Notes: generated from the sequence alone by a model not told the origin. A DNA stretch of 64,000 nucleotides from Malus domestica (GCF_042453785.1 NC_091671.1:31835001-31899000), one strand, 5' to 3'. Shown: positions 33,112-46,022, counted from the first letter of the stretch. Translations and numbers: made by a program.

Positions 33112-34787
33112 CGAACCTCAAACTGACTAGAGGGGACATTCGAGAATCTTCTTCTAGCATTGTTTATAATTCTAGTGGTTAAGAAATATTTCCTCTTTAT
33201 TCTATATTCGAGGTTTAGGATTTTGCATTTAGGTTCAATATGTAGCCACACTATTCTGCCTAACTCATCACTCTCACGTTTCGACAATGTTTAATGAGTT
33301 TCAATCACGGAACACCCCTACCTATTTCCCCCCGAAAACAATAAATTGATTTTATTACGAGAATATAATTCGATTGCTTTGCTTTTATAATGCCATTTAA
33401 ATGAATAACAGATTCTTAGAAAATAATTATTTTTTGAGTACAACATTATTGAAGACAAACTACGCTTTTCGATCAGAGATTCAAACCTTTTGTAACTCTA
33501 TAAACCCTGGGATCTTCCGCAAACGCTTGCATGCAGATATGAAGGGTGGTTGGGCGCAAAGATAGTGTAATTATCAAACAGCTGCAAAAAAGGAAAATAC
33601 TGAAAAAACTTGACATTACTTCATCCACATACAGAAAAGACAACATTATGCCTTCACCTGCTTCAAAACTTTTGGCGACAACGTTAAGAACTGGATCACC
33701 TTCAACGAGCCTCATGGTAGCGTGCTCCAACGAGCTTCTATGTCATGTATTTTGTAAGAACGGAAATTCATCTACTGAACTGTACATTGTTGCGCACAAC
33801 TCCTCCTGTCTCATGCTGCTACTTATCATAATTACCATCAATTTTTCAAGGTACCCTCATTTCTCTATATGAGTATACTTCCTCACTCAAACAGTAATCG
33901 TTATGCTGTATGTTAAAAGAAAACAAAGAAAATGTAACTTAGGTTTTTCTTATTTTTAATGGATTCATTGGATGTCGAATGGTATGAGCATGTACCTGAT
34001 AAAGAGGAGGACATAGATGCAGCGCGTAGAGCAATTGATTTCTCATTGGGATGGTAACTTCTTTGTAAATGTTTTATGCAGCATGTTTAGGAGATTCTGA
34101 AAATTGTGTTTAAACTCGCGTAACACAGAAAAGTTAAATCAGGTTCCTTGTTCCACTATTTTTAGGCGAATATCCGCTTTCAATGAAGATACTTGTAGGT
34201 TAGAGATTACCAGAGATTTCTCAGGAAATCTCAAAATTCCTAGTTGGAACCATGGACTTTGGCCTAAACCACTACACCACATTATATACTCAAAACGACA
34301 GGACTCAGATTCGAAAGTTCGTAACAGGACTCAGATTCAAGCATCACAAAATTGATGGCAATCCGACAAAAGTACATTGCAATTTTTTGCAACCCATATT
34401 GCTTCGATTAAACTTTCAATTAACTGTGTTTCTGAACAAATGAAAAATATATAATTTCTGGAGAAAAGAACCAAGGAGCATGGCAAGAATGGAAACGATG
34501 GGGTTGGAACCGTCGCAGCCTAAGATTGTTGTCCGGAAAGAACACATATTGTAGTTTGTGTTGTGCGAAAAGCCTCAGCAAGCTACCGAATGGTGTTAGT
34601 TTTGGGCTACTTGCATAAGTTGTTGGCTTAATCCAAATAGGAGGTGTCAAGTTGCAGGAGATAAAAATCTAATTTTCCCTCACTAGTTTTGCAAGTACCA
34701 TCATGCAATTGGAGCCTTAATCTACCAAACTAGATCTACATCATAATCGCTCAACTTTGACTAGAGTTTTGCTACAATAGACATTTG
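33112..34787. other. Intergenic DNA with coding-like scraps
   Basis: No intact gene is seen. On the minus strand, 33718-33640 reads ATMRLVEGDPVLNVVAKSFE and 33535-33473 reads AFAEDPRVYRVTKGLNL then stop. Their composition is protein-like and the two could be exon remnants of one gene, which I do not recognise. On the plus strand, 33960-34058 encodes [19 protein letters not shown] and a little more, also unrecognised. Confidence 0.3.
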
Positions 34788-34788
34788 A

Positions 34789-36940
34789 GGTGCGTTTGTT
34801 GCACCGGACTATCTCGGACTGGACTAGCTTCAGGGACTAAGCTTGACTGGCTTAGATTAGACTAAATTGGACTAACTTAGTAAAGCGTTTAATGTAGTAT
34901 CAGACTAAAAAGCTGGACTAACTTCTAATTCTAGTTCAATTCCTAGGCTTCCAATTAAATTACCTATTTTCCTTTTATCTTTGACATTAATACGTAGAAT
35001 GCAATTAGCCAAAACATCAACCTGGAATCCAATTAATCAAGTTTATGATCTCTTATTTTCTTAGAAACCAAACATAATATACATACATATAATTAAGAAA
35101 CATAATTCGCCACACAAAATGCATTTGGATAAACAAAGATTGGAGCTTTTAAAAAAATATTTTTATCCTAACTGACCTGCAGAAGATTTCGATAGCTGGA
35201 CAAAAACTGAAGTTGGTGATTGAACAAGGTCGAAGTTTTACAAGGAAAGAATAAGATAATAAATAGGTGAAAATTTTCATCTTTTTAGATTAATTAAATT
35301 TTTAATTCTTATTTTGTGGACTTTCTTTTTCTTGTTTTGGGAGAAAAATGGAGCACTGTCAGTGCATGAAACTCTCTGGGATTCATGCCCCCTCAGAGCA
35401 AGTCCACTGTTGGACCTTGCTCAGGGGACAGGCGAGAGGAAATGGCCCGAGGGCCGATGGGTTCGACTCCAGCGTTAGGCAGCCCGAGTGAGGGTGGGAG
35501 CCCGAGGGCCAAGCCCATGAGGGATTGACAGCCTTTCAGCCCGAGGGGTGTGACGCCAGGCTGACGTCATGCCTGGCGTCGGTGGTGGACTATGTAGCCT
35601 GTACATGCTGTAGCATGACGATGACGACCTCGATTTTAATCCGTACGTATTGTCCGACTTGGACGAAGAAACCCACCACTCGATTCCGAAGAACTGGAAC
35701 TAGAATGCATCGGGAACTCTTTCTGATGGCTGCATCTTAAATTTTTCATCTCGAAACCTGGCATGGAATATCATCGAATACGAAGTTCTCGGCAATGGGT
35801 TCGTCAATGGAACTGTAAATGGAGTCAAGAAGGGCGGAAGAGAGATGGGTTATCTTTGCTATGTCTTTTGAAGTGTCCATCTCTATTTTCTGGGAGTGAT
35901 TTGATATCCCACATCTCCATTTTTGTCTAGTTTTGTAGTGGTTCAAAATAGAGAAATGGGAAATAGATGTTCTGGGTTTTTCATGATTTTAAATTATGGA
36001 GCTCTCCCTGTTATGTATGCTCGACCATTTTTCATGATGTTAAAAAAAAAAGTTTTAAAATTAAAAAAAGTTACCGTTGTGACACGTAGCACAATCTGGA
36101 GTGTTGGAATTCAATTGTTTTTAAATCCAACGGCAGAGATTAATTATCCGAAATTATAAATTTATTTAGTATTATTTTGTAAAAAAAATTAATAATATTT
36201 TATTGCATATTGCCAGGGCTATTCAAGTGCGATAGTGGAGATACAAAAGGTAATTACTATTCATTATTGCAGTTACTGTTCACAGGGCGGATTGAATAGT
36301 GGATTGCCTGGGGGGAGGGCTCCAAGGGTAGAGTTGCTCTCAATGGGCTCTGGTATGTTATAAACGAATCTAAAAAATCTCAAGCATAATAAAGAAACCC
36401 TGAATTCGAAAATGAAAACTAATTAAACGGATAACTCGCAAATGAATTAGAATGGATGAGAGATTAGACGGCGATGACAAGCTTCAACATTGAGAGTAGA
36501 GTCGCTGCCGCTTTTGCTGCTACTGCTGATCTTCAACGTTGAGGACGATGACAACCCTCCATGCTTCTCTACTGATTTTGTCGACCGATTTTCAATTAGG
36601 TTGTGGTGTTTGGGTTTTCGTTTTGGGTTTTCTCTGAACAGCGAAAAACTCGAGACGCTCTCAGTGGGATGGGTGAAGCGAGGAAGGTGAAGCAGATGGG
36701 AAGGGCGAAGTGAGGAAGATGAAGCATATGGGATGGGCGAATCAAGGATGGACGAAGCGGTCTTAGTAGCCCGCTCTGCTTCGACATGTCTCGCTAAGAA
36801 CGACTAACGAAACGTTTAGTCCATTCGAGTCTCACTTTTGTCTTATTAAACTTAGTCTCTACATCTAACAAACAAGAGATTGGAGTAGCACTTAATCTAG
36901 TCCAGTCCAATGAAAGCTAGTGAAGGCAAACAAACATACC
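34789..36940. mobile_element. Non-autonomous DNA element, outer member of a nested pair
   Basis: The left end GGTGCGTTTGTTGCACCGGA with GACTGGACTAGCTT nearby is mirrored at the right, which reversed gives GGGTATGTTTGTTTGCC then GGACTGGACTAGATT. The same family occurs complete at 51066-51507. The middle is occupied by another element at 35396-36339. No transposase frame is visible. Confidence 0.65.
35396..36339. mobile_element. Inner element of the nested pair
   Basis: The left end GAGCAAGTCCAC and the right end, reversed, GAGCAACTCTAC are inverted copies, flanked by TCA on both sides (35393-35395 and 36340-36342), a trinucleotide duplication as in Harbinger-like elements. The interior is GC-rich at the left (GGCCCGAGGGCC) and carries only short open frames without domains. 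Confidence 0.6.
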
Positions 36941-37163
36941 CTTAGGGATTCAAAAGTGCTAAAAAAATGTGTACATCAAAAACGCATTTTGATTGTGTTT
37001 GACATAAATATTTATGTTTTGGTTGTCATAGAAATGACTTTTATATCCAAAGAAGATGTCAAAAATGTCAAATAGACAAAAACAGACATTTTTAGTAGTA
37101 AAAGTGGCTCTAACCGATGAGCTAAATGTTGACTTGGATTGAATGAGTTGTTTCCAGCCTAAA

Positions 37164-38101
37164 TTTGGTCCCTAAGATGGAAAATCAATAGAAATAGTCT
37201 CTGAGATTGTCCACCATCCATTATTTTGGTCATTCCGTTAAAAACTCTATTAAGTGTCCCTGAGTTCTTGACCGAAAGTTTGGACAATTTTCAAAGCTTC
37301 GTAACTCAATCATTTCTTAATCAAATTTGACCCATAATATATCAAAATGAAGATAGGAAAGTGTAGAACAAGATTATACCTATTTGGAAGCCCAATGGTT
37401 GCCGGAGATGGTCAAAAAATAGCCTAAAAGGTGATTGGTCCGCGAGAAAACTGAAAAACTCGCCGGAAACTGGATAAATTTAAACGTTCATAACTTCTTC
37501 AATACTCAACGAAATCAAGTGATTCAAAAACAAACATCATACTTTTCAATGAGATGAAGAGAATGGTACCTTCTTGACGGCTAATTTGCCTTGGTTTGGC
37601 AGGAAAATGACTCGAAAGTGGCCATCGTGAGACCAAGACAACCACTTTCGAGCCGTTTTTAAGCCAAACCACTACGATTTAGCTGTCTAGAAAGATAACA
37701 TTCTCTTCGTCTCATCGAGAAGTATGATTTTCATTTTTGAATCACTCGATTTCATTGAGTATTGAAGAAGTTATGAACGTTTAAAGTTTACTCAGTTTCT
37801 GACGAGTTTTTCAGTTTTCCCGCGGACCAATCCCCTTTCAGGCTATTTTCTGGCCATCTCTGACAACCATTGGGCTTCCAAATAGATATAATCTTGTTCT
37901 ACACTTTCCTATCTTCATTTTGATATATTATGGGTCAAATTTGGTTAAGAAAAGATTGAGTTATGAAACTTTGAAAATTGCCCAAACTTTCGGCCAAGAG
38001 TTCCGGGACACTTAACGGAGTTTTTAACGGAATGACCAAAATGATGGATGGTGGACAATCTCATGGACTATTTCTATTGATTTTCAATCTCAGAGACTAA
38101 A
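37164..38101. repeat. Foldback element: 0.94-kb near-perfect inverted repeat
   Basis: The left arm (37164-37621) and right arm (37642-38101) are inverted copies along almost their whole length around a loop of about 20 bp. Matching landmarks are AAAATCAATAGAAATAGTC with TTGTCCACCATCCATNATTT, GGAAGCCCAATGGTTG against CAACCATTGGGCTTCC, and CTCGAAAGTGG against CCACTTTCGAG. There is no long open frame. A transcript through it would fold into a ~450-bp stem. Point differences between arms show it is not brand new. Confidence 0.9.
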
Positions 38102-38640
38102 GTGATATGTTATGCAAATTTCAAAGTTCATTTTGGCTAAAAAGCTTAATATAAAATCAAACTTTATGACATATTGGATGGACTCATAAAATTTGGATAA
38201 ACCATCAAATTTAAATTTAATGTTTTGTATCTGACATCTTCTTCAAGAGAGATTTTTCAAAATATTAAAAACACGACTGGTACCCTATATGTAATAATAT
38301 AATTAATTAAAAACTTAAAAAATAAAATTTAAACAATTAAATTCTGCATCTGGTATAACAGATTATTCTCAGCACACTAAAAATTTCACCTCGTTTAGAG
38401 ATGCTCTAAAGAAGCACCCGGAACTTTTGTTGACATGCTTCTAACAAAACGGTAAAAGCAAAAGGATTTATTCTGAAGGCGGTCCCAAATGCGAGGTCCA
38501 CACAACCTGCAGACATAAAATCTGATACATAAAAACACCACTCAAAGCTACCTTTCAATTATCCTTCGTTCCTTGTCTCTCTCAAATCTCACCTCACTAA
38601 TAAATAATTATTAAACACAACAGATATAAACAAAAATAAC
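38102..38640. other. Upstream region of the cap methyltransferase gene
   Basis: AT-rich intergenic DNA, then a CT-rich stretch (TTGTCTCTCTCAAATCTCAC near 38573) that probably marks the promoter and leader. No TATA box is certain. Confidence 0.4.
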
Positions 38641-38758
38641 GTTGCTATCTGTCCCTGTTTCGCTTCCCTTTGCTTCTTGTTATCAAAGCTCTAATTGTGT
38701 GCCGGCATTCGGTTCTTCCTCGCAGAGTAGTGTGCCGGTGCTATTTCGATTCTTGCCC

Positions 38759-41700
38759 ATGAAACGAGGGTACTCGGAATCGTCCTCCACCTCTCTCGGG
38801 CCTCCCCAATCGAGATTCAAACACAACCCAGAAGGTAAATAACATAAACCCTTTTGTTTTCTGGTTCCGATTTTTTATTCCTTGTGCTGAATTCGCAATC
38901 TTTTTGGTTATTTTGGGAGTTTTTGGATCTGGGTTTTGTGGGTTTTTGCTGATAAAGTGAAGGAATTTGAAGAGAATTGTAACAGTTTGAACCTTTTTTT
39001 CTTATTTGTTTGTGTTTTGGATTGCCAGTTTACCCTTTATTCAATTATTCTGTGTGCCTGATTACTAGGGTGATTCATTCGAACCTGGGATTTTTAGTTC
39101 CCCAACTTATTTTGTAACAGAGGAAACTGAGAAGAAGGGAATGTGACTATAATTTTGAATTTTCTAATTCTTACTATATTTTATAGCAGAAACAAAGGAA
39201 AGCAAATATGTATGTTTTCTTTTTTGCCTATGTGTGTGTGTAATAGCCAACAAAGGACAATATATCTTCATGTTTTTCTAATCATGGTTTATTACTTTGT
39301 GGTCTTAGGTGATTCAGAATTCTTGGAGGATGAAACCACAAAAAAATTCGCACGTAAAGTGGCCGATCATTACAGTGCAAGGACGAATCAAACTCTAGAA
39401 GAACGAGAAGCTAGTCCAATCATCCATTTAAAGAAGCTTAACAATTGGGTTTGTCTTTTAGTCTTCTAAATACTCCAAAATGGTTTGATCACACTCCTTA
39501 CTTTTTAGTTGATTATAGTTCCTTATCCTGTTGACCAGATTAAGAGTGTTTTAATCCAGCTATATGCTCATAGAGGAGATGCTGTCCTGGATCTTGCATG
39601 TGGCAAGGTATTGCTGGTTCATTTGTATATTTTCTCTTACCCTTCCTTCCACTAAACGTTCTCTTTTGAATGTATTCTATTGGCTAGGGAGGTGATCTCA
39701 TCAAATGGGACAAGGCTAAAATTGCGTATTATGTTGGAATTGATATCGCTGAAGGCTCGGTAAGTACTTAAATTTGGTTATACTTAGCTTATTTGTTATC
39801 ATTTTTCTTTTTGATAAAAGCTTTGTTGGGTCTGTTTAAGCTCTTCATCGTAGTCAACTAGTTATCTTTTAATGGAGTAGAAAAATTGATTCGAGGACCA
39901 TTTTTTGCTGTATTTCTACACAGCCACTAACCTACATTTCAGGATGTGTAATTTTGCATTAGTAGTAATAGACTTCTAGTTGCCTGACATTATAGCTTTT
40001 GTGAATTGTCATCTATTCTATTCATCAATGTTGGAAAATTTGCATTAGTACTTATTGACTAATATTTGTCCTACATTATTGCTATTGTGAAGTGTCCTCT
40101 ATTCAATTCATTAATGTTTGGGAGAAATTTTATTTGCAATAGTTATTTAGTTTTTATTTGGTATGGAAGGAAAGTATTTTCCTTGTCAAACGAGGTATGA
40201 GTTTGGCAGACTGTATCATGTGGACAAATCCAGGTTAGGATGATATGGTATTGTTCCGTAGGTGAGTTGAGACTTGAGAGGGTTTAAGGCTATTTTTCCG
40301 ACCTAAGCAACTTCTGTTTTTTCTTTGCTTGTGATTTACTTTTAGTTTTTCTTTTATTTGCACCATCTCATCATGTAGTGATAGATTTCCCAGTTTTTAT
40401 GACAGTAAAGATCTTTTTGAATGTCATCCTTCTCTTTCATGTATGAAATATTCTTTATGTGTATGTATTTGTCTGATGAAAAATGAGTGACATTTTTTCT
40501 CAAGACCTTAGCAAGAATGTTGGAAGTCATTTTTGCTGTCTGCCTCTTGCCTACAGTGTTATTATTTTTAAAAGTGAGCCGTCATCAACCATCTTATTAT
40601 TGTGTTCAAATATTTGTACAGATAGAAGATTGTCGTACCCGTTACAATGGCGATGCCGACCATCATCAGCGTCGTAAAAAGTTTACATTTCCTGCGCATC
40701 TTATGTGTGGAGATTGCTATGAGGTAATTGCAAATTTAATAGCTGCTAACTAAGCCATTGTTTTGTTCCTAGGGAGCTTGCCTTTGCTTCACTCTATCAA
40801 AAAAGAAGCCATTAGGAAGCAGCATATGTGGAAACGCTGCGTGGTGCTTGTATACCATATGATTATTAATGCTATGCATTTGCATGGTTTCAGGTTCGCC
40901 TGGATAAAGTCCTGGCTGACGATGCCCCCTTTGATGTTGTCAGTTGCCAGGTGAGCCTCTTGGGCACTAATGGCTTTCTAGTTTCTACCTTATACTGTAT
41001 AGTAATTAAAAGATTTGAGGGGAGGAAAGCCTTTGAAACAGACCCATTAAAACACATTTTATTTTGCAGTTTGCCTTGCATTATTCCTGGTCTACTGAGG
41101 CACGTGCACGGCGAGCCTTGGCTAATGTATCTGCTTTACTGCGACCTGGCGGTACTTTTATTGGAACAATGCCCGATGCGAATGTGATTATCAAAAAGCT
41201 TAGAGAAGGTTTATTTTATTCCTTGTTGATTCATTTCCTTTGAGAGTCATGTTAAACTGTGACCTAGGAAACGGAAACAAATTTGACACTCTGATAACTG
41301 CAGTCATTTGTCTCATAAGCAATATTTTCTCTCTGGGCGAGTAGATGGTGAAATTCATTAGATATACGTATTTCCCATTTCATTCTCTTATGTTTCGCAT
41401 TAAGATTCTTGGGCATAGCAGACTACTTTAACCATTATTTATCGGAGATCCTATTTTCGTTGTGATGTCCAGCTGAAGGATTGGTCTTTGGTAATAGCGT
41501 CTACTGGATACGTTTTGATGATGACTTTTCTGAAAAGGTATGACTTTACTCAGATGCTTTGTTTTTCAATTTGGCTATTCTCCAACCTGAGACATTAGAA
41601 TCTATAAACTATTTGTAATTATTCCTAATTTGACAAATACTTCTTGTATGGCTGCAGAAATTCAAGTCTTCGAGCCCCTTTGGTATCAAGTACAAGTTTC

Positions 41701-42423
41701 ACCTGGAGGATGCTGTTGATTGCCCGGAATGGATTGTCCCCTTTCATGTTTTCAAATCGCTGGTTGAAGAGGTATACTATCTTCTTTCATCCTCTTGAAA
41801 TTGCTATTAAGGTTATCAGCACAAACGGTGACAGAAGTGCATTCAGAAGCACACACTGCTATGTGATAGGAGCTATCTGAAACGTTTTCCTACTTGTTAG
41901 GCTAAGAATCTTCTCGTATTCATATGAATGAATTCACCTTTTGCAGTATGATATGGAGCTAGTTTTTGTGAAGAACAACCACGAATTTGTTCATGAGTAT
42001 ATGAAAAAGCCAGAATTTGTGGAGTTAATGCGGAGGCTTGGTGCATTAGGCGATGGTAACCAAGATCAAAGTAAGTTTGTTGCCTATCAACTGTGAAAAT
42101 ATGGTTTCGGTTGCTTGTGTCTGATAATGCATCTCATTCCGCTTGTCAATATCCAGGCACACTATCGAAAGACGAATGGGAAGTAGCTTATCTCTATTTG
42201 GCATTTGTCTTGAGGAAGGTGAGCGCACGCTCGTTGTACCCCGATGCGATCTTTCATTATTGTGTTGCTGTTACCATTATTGTAGTCTGTTTGCATTTGC
42301 TGTGTGTTAAATCTGTGTTGTTTTCAGCGAGGGGAACCTGGTCGGACACAAGTAAACGGTAGAAGAGACAAGGGGAAGATGAACATATCAAAGGAGGACG
42401 TCATGTACATAAGTAATGACTAG
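38759..42423 (+). CDS. mRNA cap guanine-N7 methyltransferase
   Basis: Twelve coding exons give 371 residues: 38759-38834, 39309-39448, 39539-39607, 39688-39759, 40622-40723, 40894-40950, 41070-41208, 41473-41537, 41658-41771, 41947-42070, 42157-42218 and 42328-42423. All junctions are GT/AG and keep frame. The enzyme transfers methyl from S-adenosylmethionine to N7 of the guanosine cap on nascent mRNA in the nucleus. Visible signatures are the cap-binding/basic block RTNQTLEEREASPI, HLKKLNNW, the SAM motif VLDLACGKGGDLIKW (split by intron 3 after the Lys), YVGIDIAEGS, EDCRTRYNGDADHHQRRKKF, the family FALHYSW motif with GGTFIGTMPDANVI, and FVHEYMKKPEFVELMRRLGA. The length and exon-joined sequence match the plant cap methyltransferase 1 type (Arabidopsis At3g20650-like). 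An in-frame upstream open stretch from 38642 begins without ATG; the start at 38759 (MKRGYSESSS) agrees with relatives. Confidence 0.96.
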
Positions 42424-43131
42424 TGCAACACCAATGATGTCTCGAAGATCCATTTTTTCGGCAGAAGAGGAGAATGATCGGCAGCACAGGAGAAACGTGT
42501 TTGCCAAATGGGAAAGCCCAAGAGCCCGAATCCCCACAATGTTCGACTGGCTACTATTTTTTTTTTCCTGAGTACAAGGATATATTTTTACACTAATGAG
42601 AGGAGGAGAATAGTTAAGTCACACAATGGATAACCTAATTTGGTATCGAATTCGTTATCCATGATATTCGAACCTAAGATATTTTACTTACAGGGGATGA
42701 GAAATACCACCAGACCGTAGTGCTGAGTGACTCAACTAGCTACTATCAGCTTTGTAGATTTACAAAGATCCAAGATTTAAGATTTGTAACTTTCATCGTA
42801 ATCAACGCTCCGTCGGAAATAACAGTTTGTAGTTATAAGAAATGGTTTTAACCACTCAGAAGTGAACCCCAGCCAAATGTATCAAATGAATTACATTGTT
42901 TACTCTTTTTACCTTGTCTTTTATTTGTGGCGTTTAACGACGTTTATCTATTCGCATGCGATCCTGTGTTCGATTCTCTCTCTTGGTCAATATTCGTTTT
43001 ATCTCTCTTGGTCAATATTCGTTTCATAAAACTGAAAACAAAATTATATTAAAAAACAAGGAACATGTGATGAAAAAACTGTTTGAATTCACAGCGCAAA
43101 GCCAAAAAGAAATAAAACTTCAACCAGTGCA
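42424..43131. other. 3' flank of the cap methyltransferase gene
   Basis: This is the probable 3' untranslated region and intergenic DNA. No gene is seen; the open frame 42956-43195 has no recognisable content. Confidence 0.45.
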
Positions 43132-43721
43132 GGGTCTGTTTGGTACTCTATTTGAATCTAACTTTTTAAACTTAAAAACAATTTTCAAGTTTTAGACCTT
43201 ATAAACTTGTTTGATATGACTATTTTAAAAAACTGAACTCAAGACTGACAAAAAAATATAGTCTATTCTCTAAAAACATAAAAAGTGAGTTTTTAGAGTT
43301 TTAAAACTTAAACTCACTCATTTCTTTTCGCTCCCTCCTCCTCTCTCACTCCAAATCTATCCCTCTATCTTTTCTTTTTTCCCTCTCCTCTTTTTTTACC
43401 TTTTTCGTCTCTTCTCTAATCTGCTCTCTTCATCCTCTCGGTTCTTTCTCTCACCCATCTTTCTCTCTATCTCGTCCGATCCTCTCTTCTTTCTCTTTCC
43501 TTCAATCATCTCTTACTTTCTTTCATCCTCTCTCCTCTTTCTCCCTCTATTGCAACCCCCTCTTTTTAGATCTCTTTGTCTAGTTGAAGTTATAAGATTT
43601 AAAATTTTTAAAACACAAACCAATCAAGTTTTTTAGTCTTAAAGAAAATTGTTTCAAGAAATGTTCTTAAGAAATGTTTTGAGAAATAATAAAAAATTTC
43701 AAATAGAATACCAAACAAGTC
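43132..43721. repeat. DNA element with inverted ends and a CT-rich middle
   Basis: The left end GGTCTGTTTGGTACTCTATT and the right end, reversed, ACTTGTTTGGTATTCTATTT, pair over about 23 bases (ending TTGAA). The CTGTTTGGTA-type terminus recalls PIF/Harbinger elements. The middle (43320-43560) is a long CT-rich low-complexity tract. Right after it, a ~31-bp unit (GTCAAGATCAAGCATTCTAA...) is duplicated in tandem at 43719-43780. Confidence 0.55.
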
Positions 43722-44084
43722 AAGATCAAGCATTCTAAACGCATAACTAGTCAAGATCAAGCATTCTAAACGCATAAATCATAACGAAAACCTTACAACA
43801 AAACATTCACAGAAAGTTGACCATAACAATAATCCGAGCACCGAAGCTGCATAAGCTGTACATGCTATCTAACTAGCTTCTCTATTTGATTAAACGATCA
43901 GTTAAATCATTTATCAACAGAAAAAGAAAAAGATGTACTTACACTAAAGAAATACACACGCAGCCTGCTCATCTGATGGCAATACTTTCGGCATCAAATT
44001 TGTTTTTATTTATTCCACAACGCTCATTAGGCAGAGATAAAACACATTTGGGATTGTTTTTTCGGCAGATTCACCTAGAATTAA

Positions 44085-45856
44085 CTAGCCACGCTTCAGC
44101 AAGACCACCATAACAACCATAACTGCTAGTCCCATGAACGCAGATGCTACAACTGACTTTGTATTCCCTCCATCTGCTTCAGTCTCACCTGCAGGGGGTT
44201 CGAAAATGTTCTGGATGAATGACGACAAATCGCTGACCCACTTCTCCACTGTCATCTTGATTTTCTTCACAAAACCACCGAGCATATCTTCCAAGCGGTC
44301 AGATTTCTCTGATTCGTCTTCAAGCTTCTTGTGTGAAACTGGATAGGTATCTGCTGCATATTCTTCCATGTAATGATTATAGTTCTTGTTGGCCATAAAT
44401 TGCTTGACCGCAGAATTTTCCATCATAGCATTCCAGATATTCGGGTCACTTGCAATTGAAGCAACAACATTCTGGGGGAATGAAACCGAGAAAATAAATT
44501 AAGTCCGCTAACAAATTATACAAAGCCATCCATCTTTACATTTTAAGAAGAAAAGTCACATGCCAAATTTCATGTTCAAAGAAAGGCAATGGATGGAATC
44601 AATTACCTGAGCTTCAGAACTTTGACTCAGCATTTCAAATGCCCGAAGAGCATGTTTCGGCACTGAAGTCCTAGTAAGAAGTAGGGATTCCATCTCCTCA
44701 GGTTCAGGGTTTGTGATCAGAGACAGTCCAGCCACATTATCAGCAGCAGACTGCTCCCCAAAATCAGTAGATTTGGGTGAAGAAAGATATACCCTGAAAG
44801 TTCATGTACAGTACGCGTGATAGAACGAATGTTCGTCTACAGATTATACATATAGATCAATAAAATAAAGGAAAGCTCTTTAAATCTAAAAAATTTGGTG
44901 CCTCATAACGGTCCAACCGATCACGCTTATAGAAGGGGAAAACTTTGGACCTCCCAAAATACGAAATCACAAATACAAGCAAATGTTCAACGAAGACATC
45001 TACGGATCAATCGACGTCATGTGGATAACCAGAAATTGTTAATTCCATTCAAAAACCAATAAACTCAAAAAATCTATTTTCTTCACACCGAAACCATTTC
45101 CATAATTAATTTCTTCCAAATTTTACCCAAAAAAAGTACATAATTTCTTCACCCATTCATATACAACAACAAAATCGGCTTCAACAATTCAATAATTTCA
45201 TTTATCCCAAATGAAAAATTCCCAAAAACTAGAAAAGCACAATCTCAAACATTCGCTTTCTATTTTGCAATTTCTAATTCAAATAAATCAATTCCACAAG
45301 AAATGTAAATTTCCAATAATTGCGGAAAAGTAAATTTTCATAATTCTGCAATTTTCTCTCTTACTTTTCTCGTTAACCAAACAGAGCATAACACAAGCTA
45401 CACAAAATAGAATGGAAATTCATTGGAAAATATAAACAATAAATAACACAGTTAAATTAATTTATCATTTTAATTTGTGGAGAAATTATACTTATCGAGG
45501 GCGTCTTTCAATTCAGCGGTAGCCTCTTTGGCCTCCTTGAAGCTCGGCGCAGCGTCGAAGACAACCCTCGGCATCGGCTCGCCGCCCGACATCACCAGAT
45601 CATCTTCTCCGGCCCCGACCACCTGCCAGTCGACAAATTCGTCGCCCGCGTCCCACGCAGGCTTCTCAATCGCCGCCACTTCAGCTCCGCCGTGATTCTG
45701 AGCCGTGAGGGTCACTGCCACGGGAATTGAGGCCTTGCGGACCGAATGGCCAGTCGGCGAAGAAACGCCCGGCGCGCCGCGGAGCATGCCACCGTGGACA
45801 ACGCCGCCGATCCCGGCCACCTTTGCCACCGACCTCATGACTCCGCCACCTCCCAT
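44085..45856 (-). CDS. Uncharacterised tail-anchored plant protein
   Basis: Three coding exons (45856-45492, 44793-44607, 44471-44085) give 312 residues, in frame across GT/AG junctions. The N-terminal third is Gly/Ala/Val-rich and low complexity (MGGGGVMRSVAKVAGIGGVV), followed by EFVDWQVVGAGEDDLV and SFKEAKEATAELKDALDKY. The middle has EPEEMESLLLTRTSVPKHAL and ALRAFEMLSQSSEAQN. The last exon contains SDPNIWNAMMENSAVKQFM, an acidic/basic segment and, just before the stop, a single hydrophobic helix (VVASAFMGLAVMVVMVVLLK) that would anchor the protein by its C-terminus. I know this only as a plant-conserved hypothetical and cannot name a function. The first intron is 698 bp, the second 135 bp. 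Confidence 0.8.
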
Positions 45857-45979
45857 AATTTTTTACGGCTGTGAGAGTGGTAAAACCCTAGAAAGTACAA
45901 ACCTGAAACCTCTCGCGCTTTCTCTCTCTCGCCGATTGATGTTTATCGGAGGATAATCGGATTTATACGAATTTGTGGA

Positions 45980-46022
45980 GGAGAGAGAGTGTGTGGGGAG
46001 AGAGAGAGAGAGAGAGAGAGGG
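45980..46022. repeat. (GA)n microsatellite upstream of the tail-anchored gene
   Basis: GA/GT-rich dinucleotide run about 125-165 bp upstream of the start codon, in the likely promoter or leader. Confidence 0.85.

Noticed and set aside
45470-45956. Plus-strand open frames opposite the tail-anchored protein's first exon
   Set aside because: They are antisense shadows of a GC-rich coding exon that splices correctly on the minus strand.
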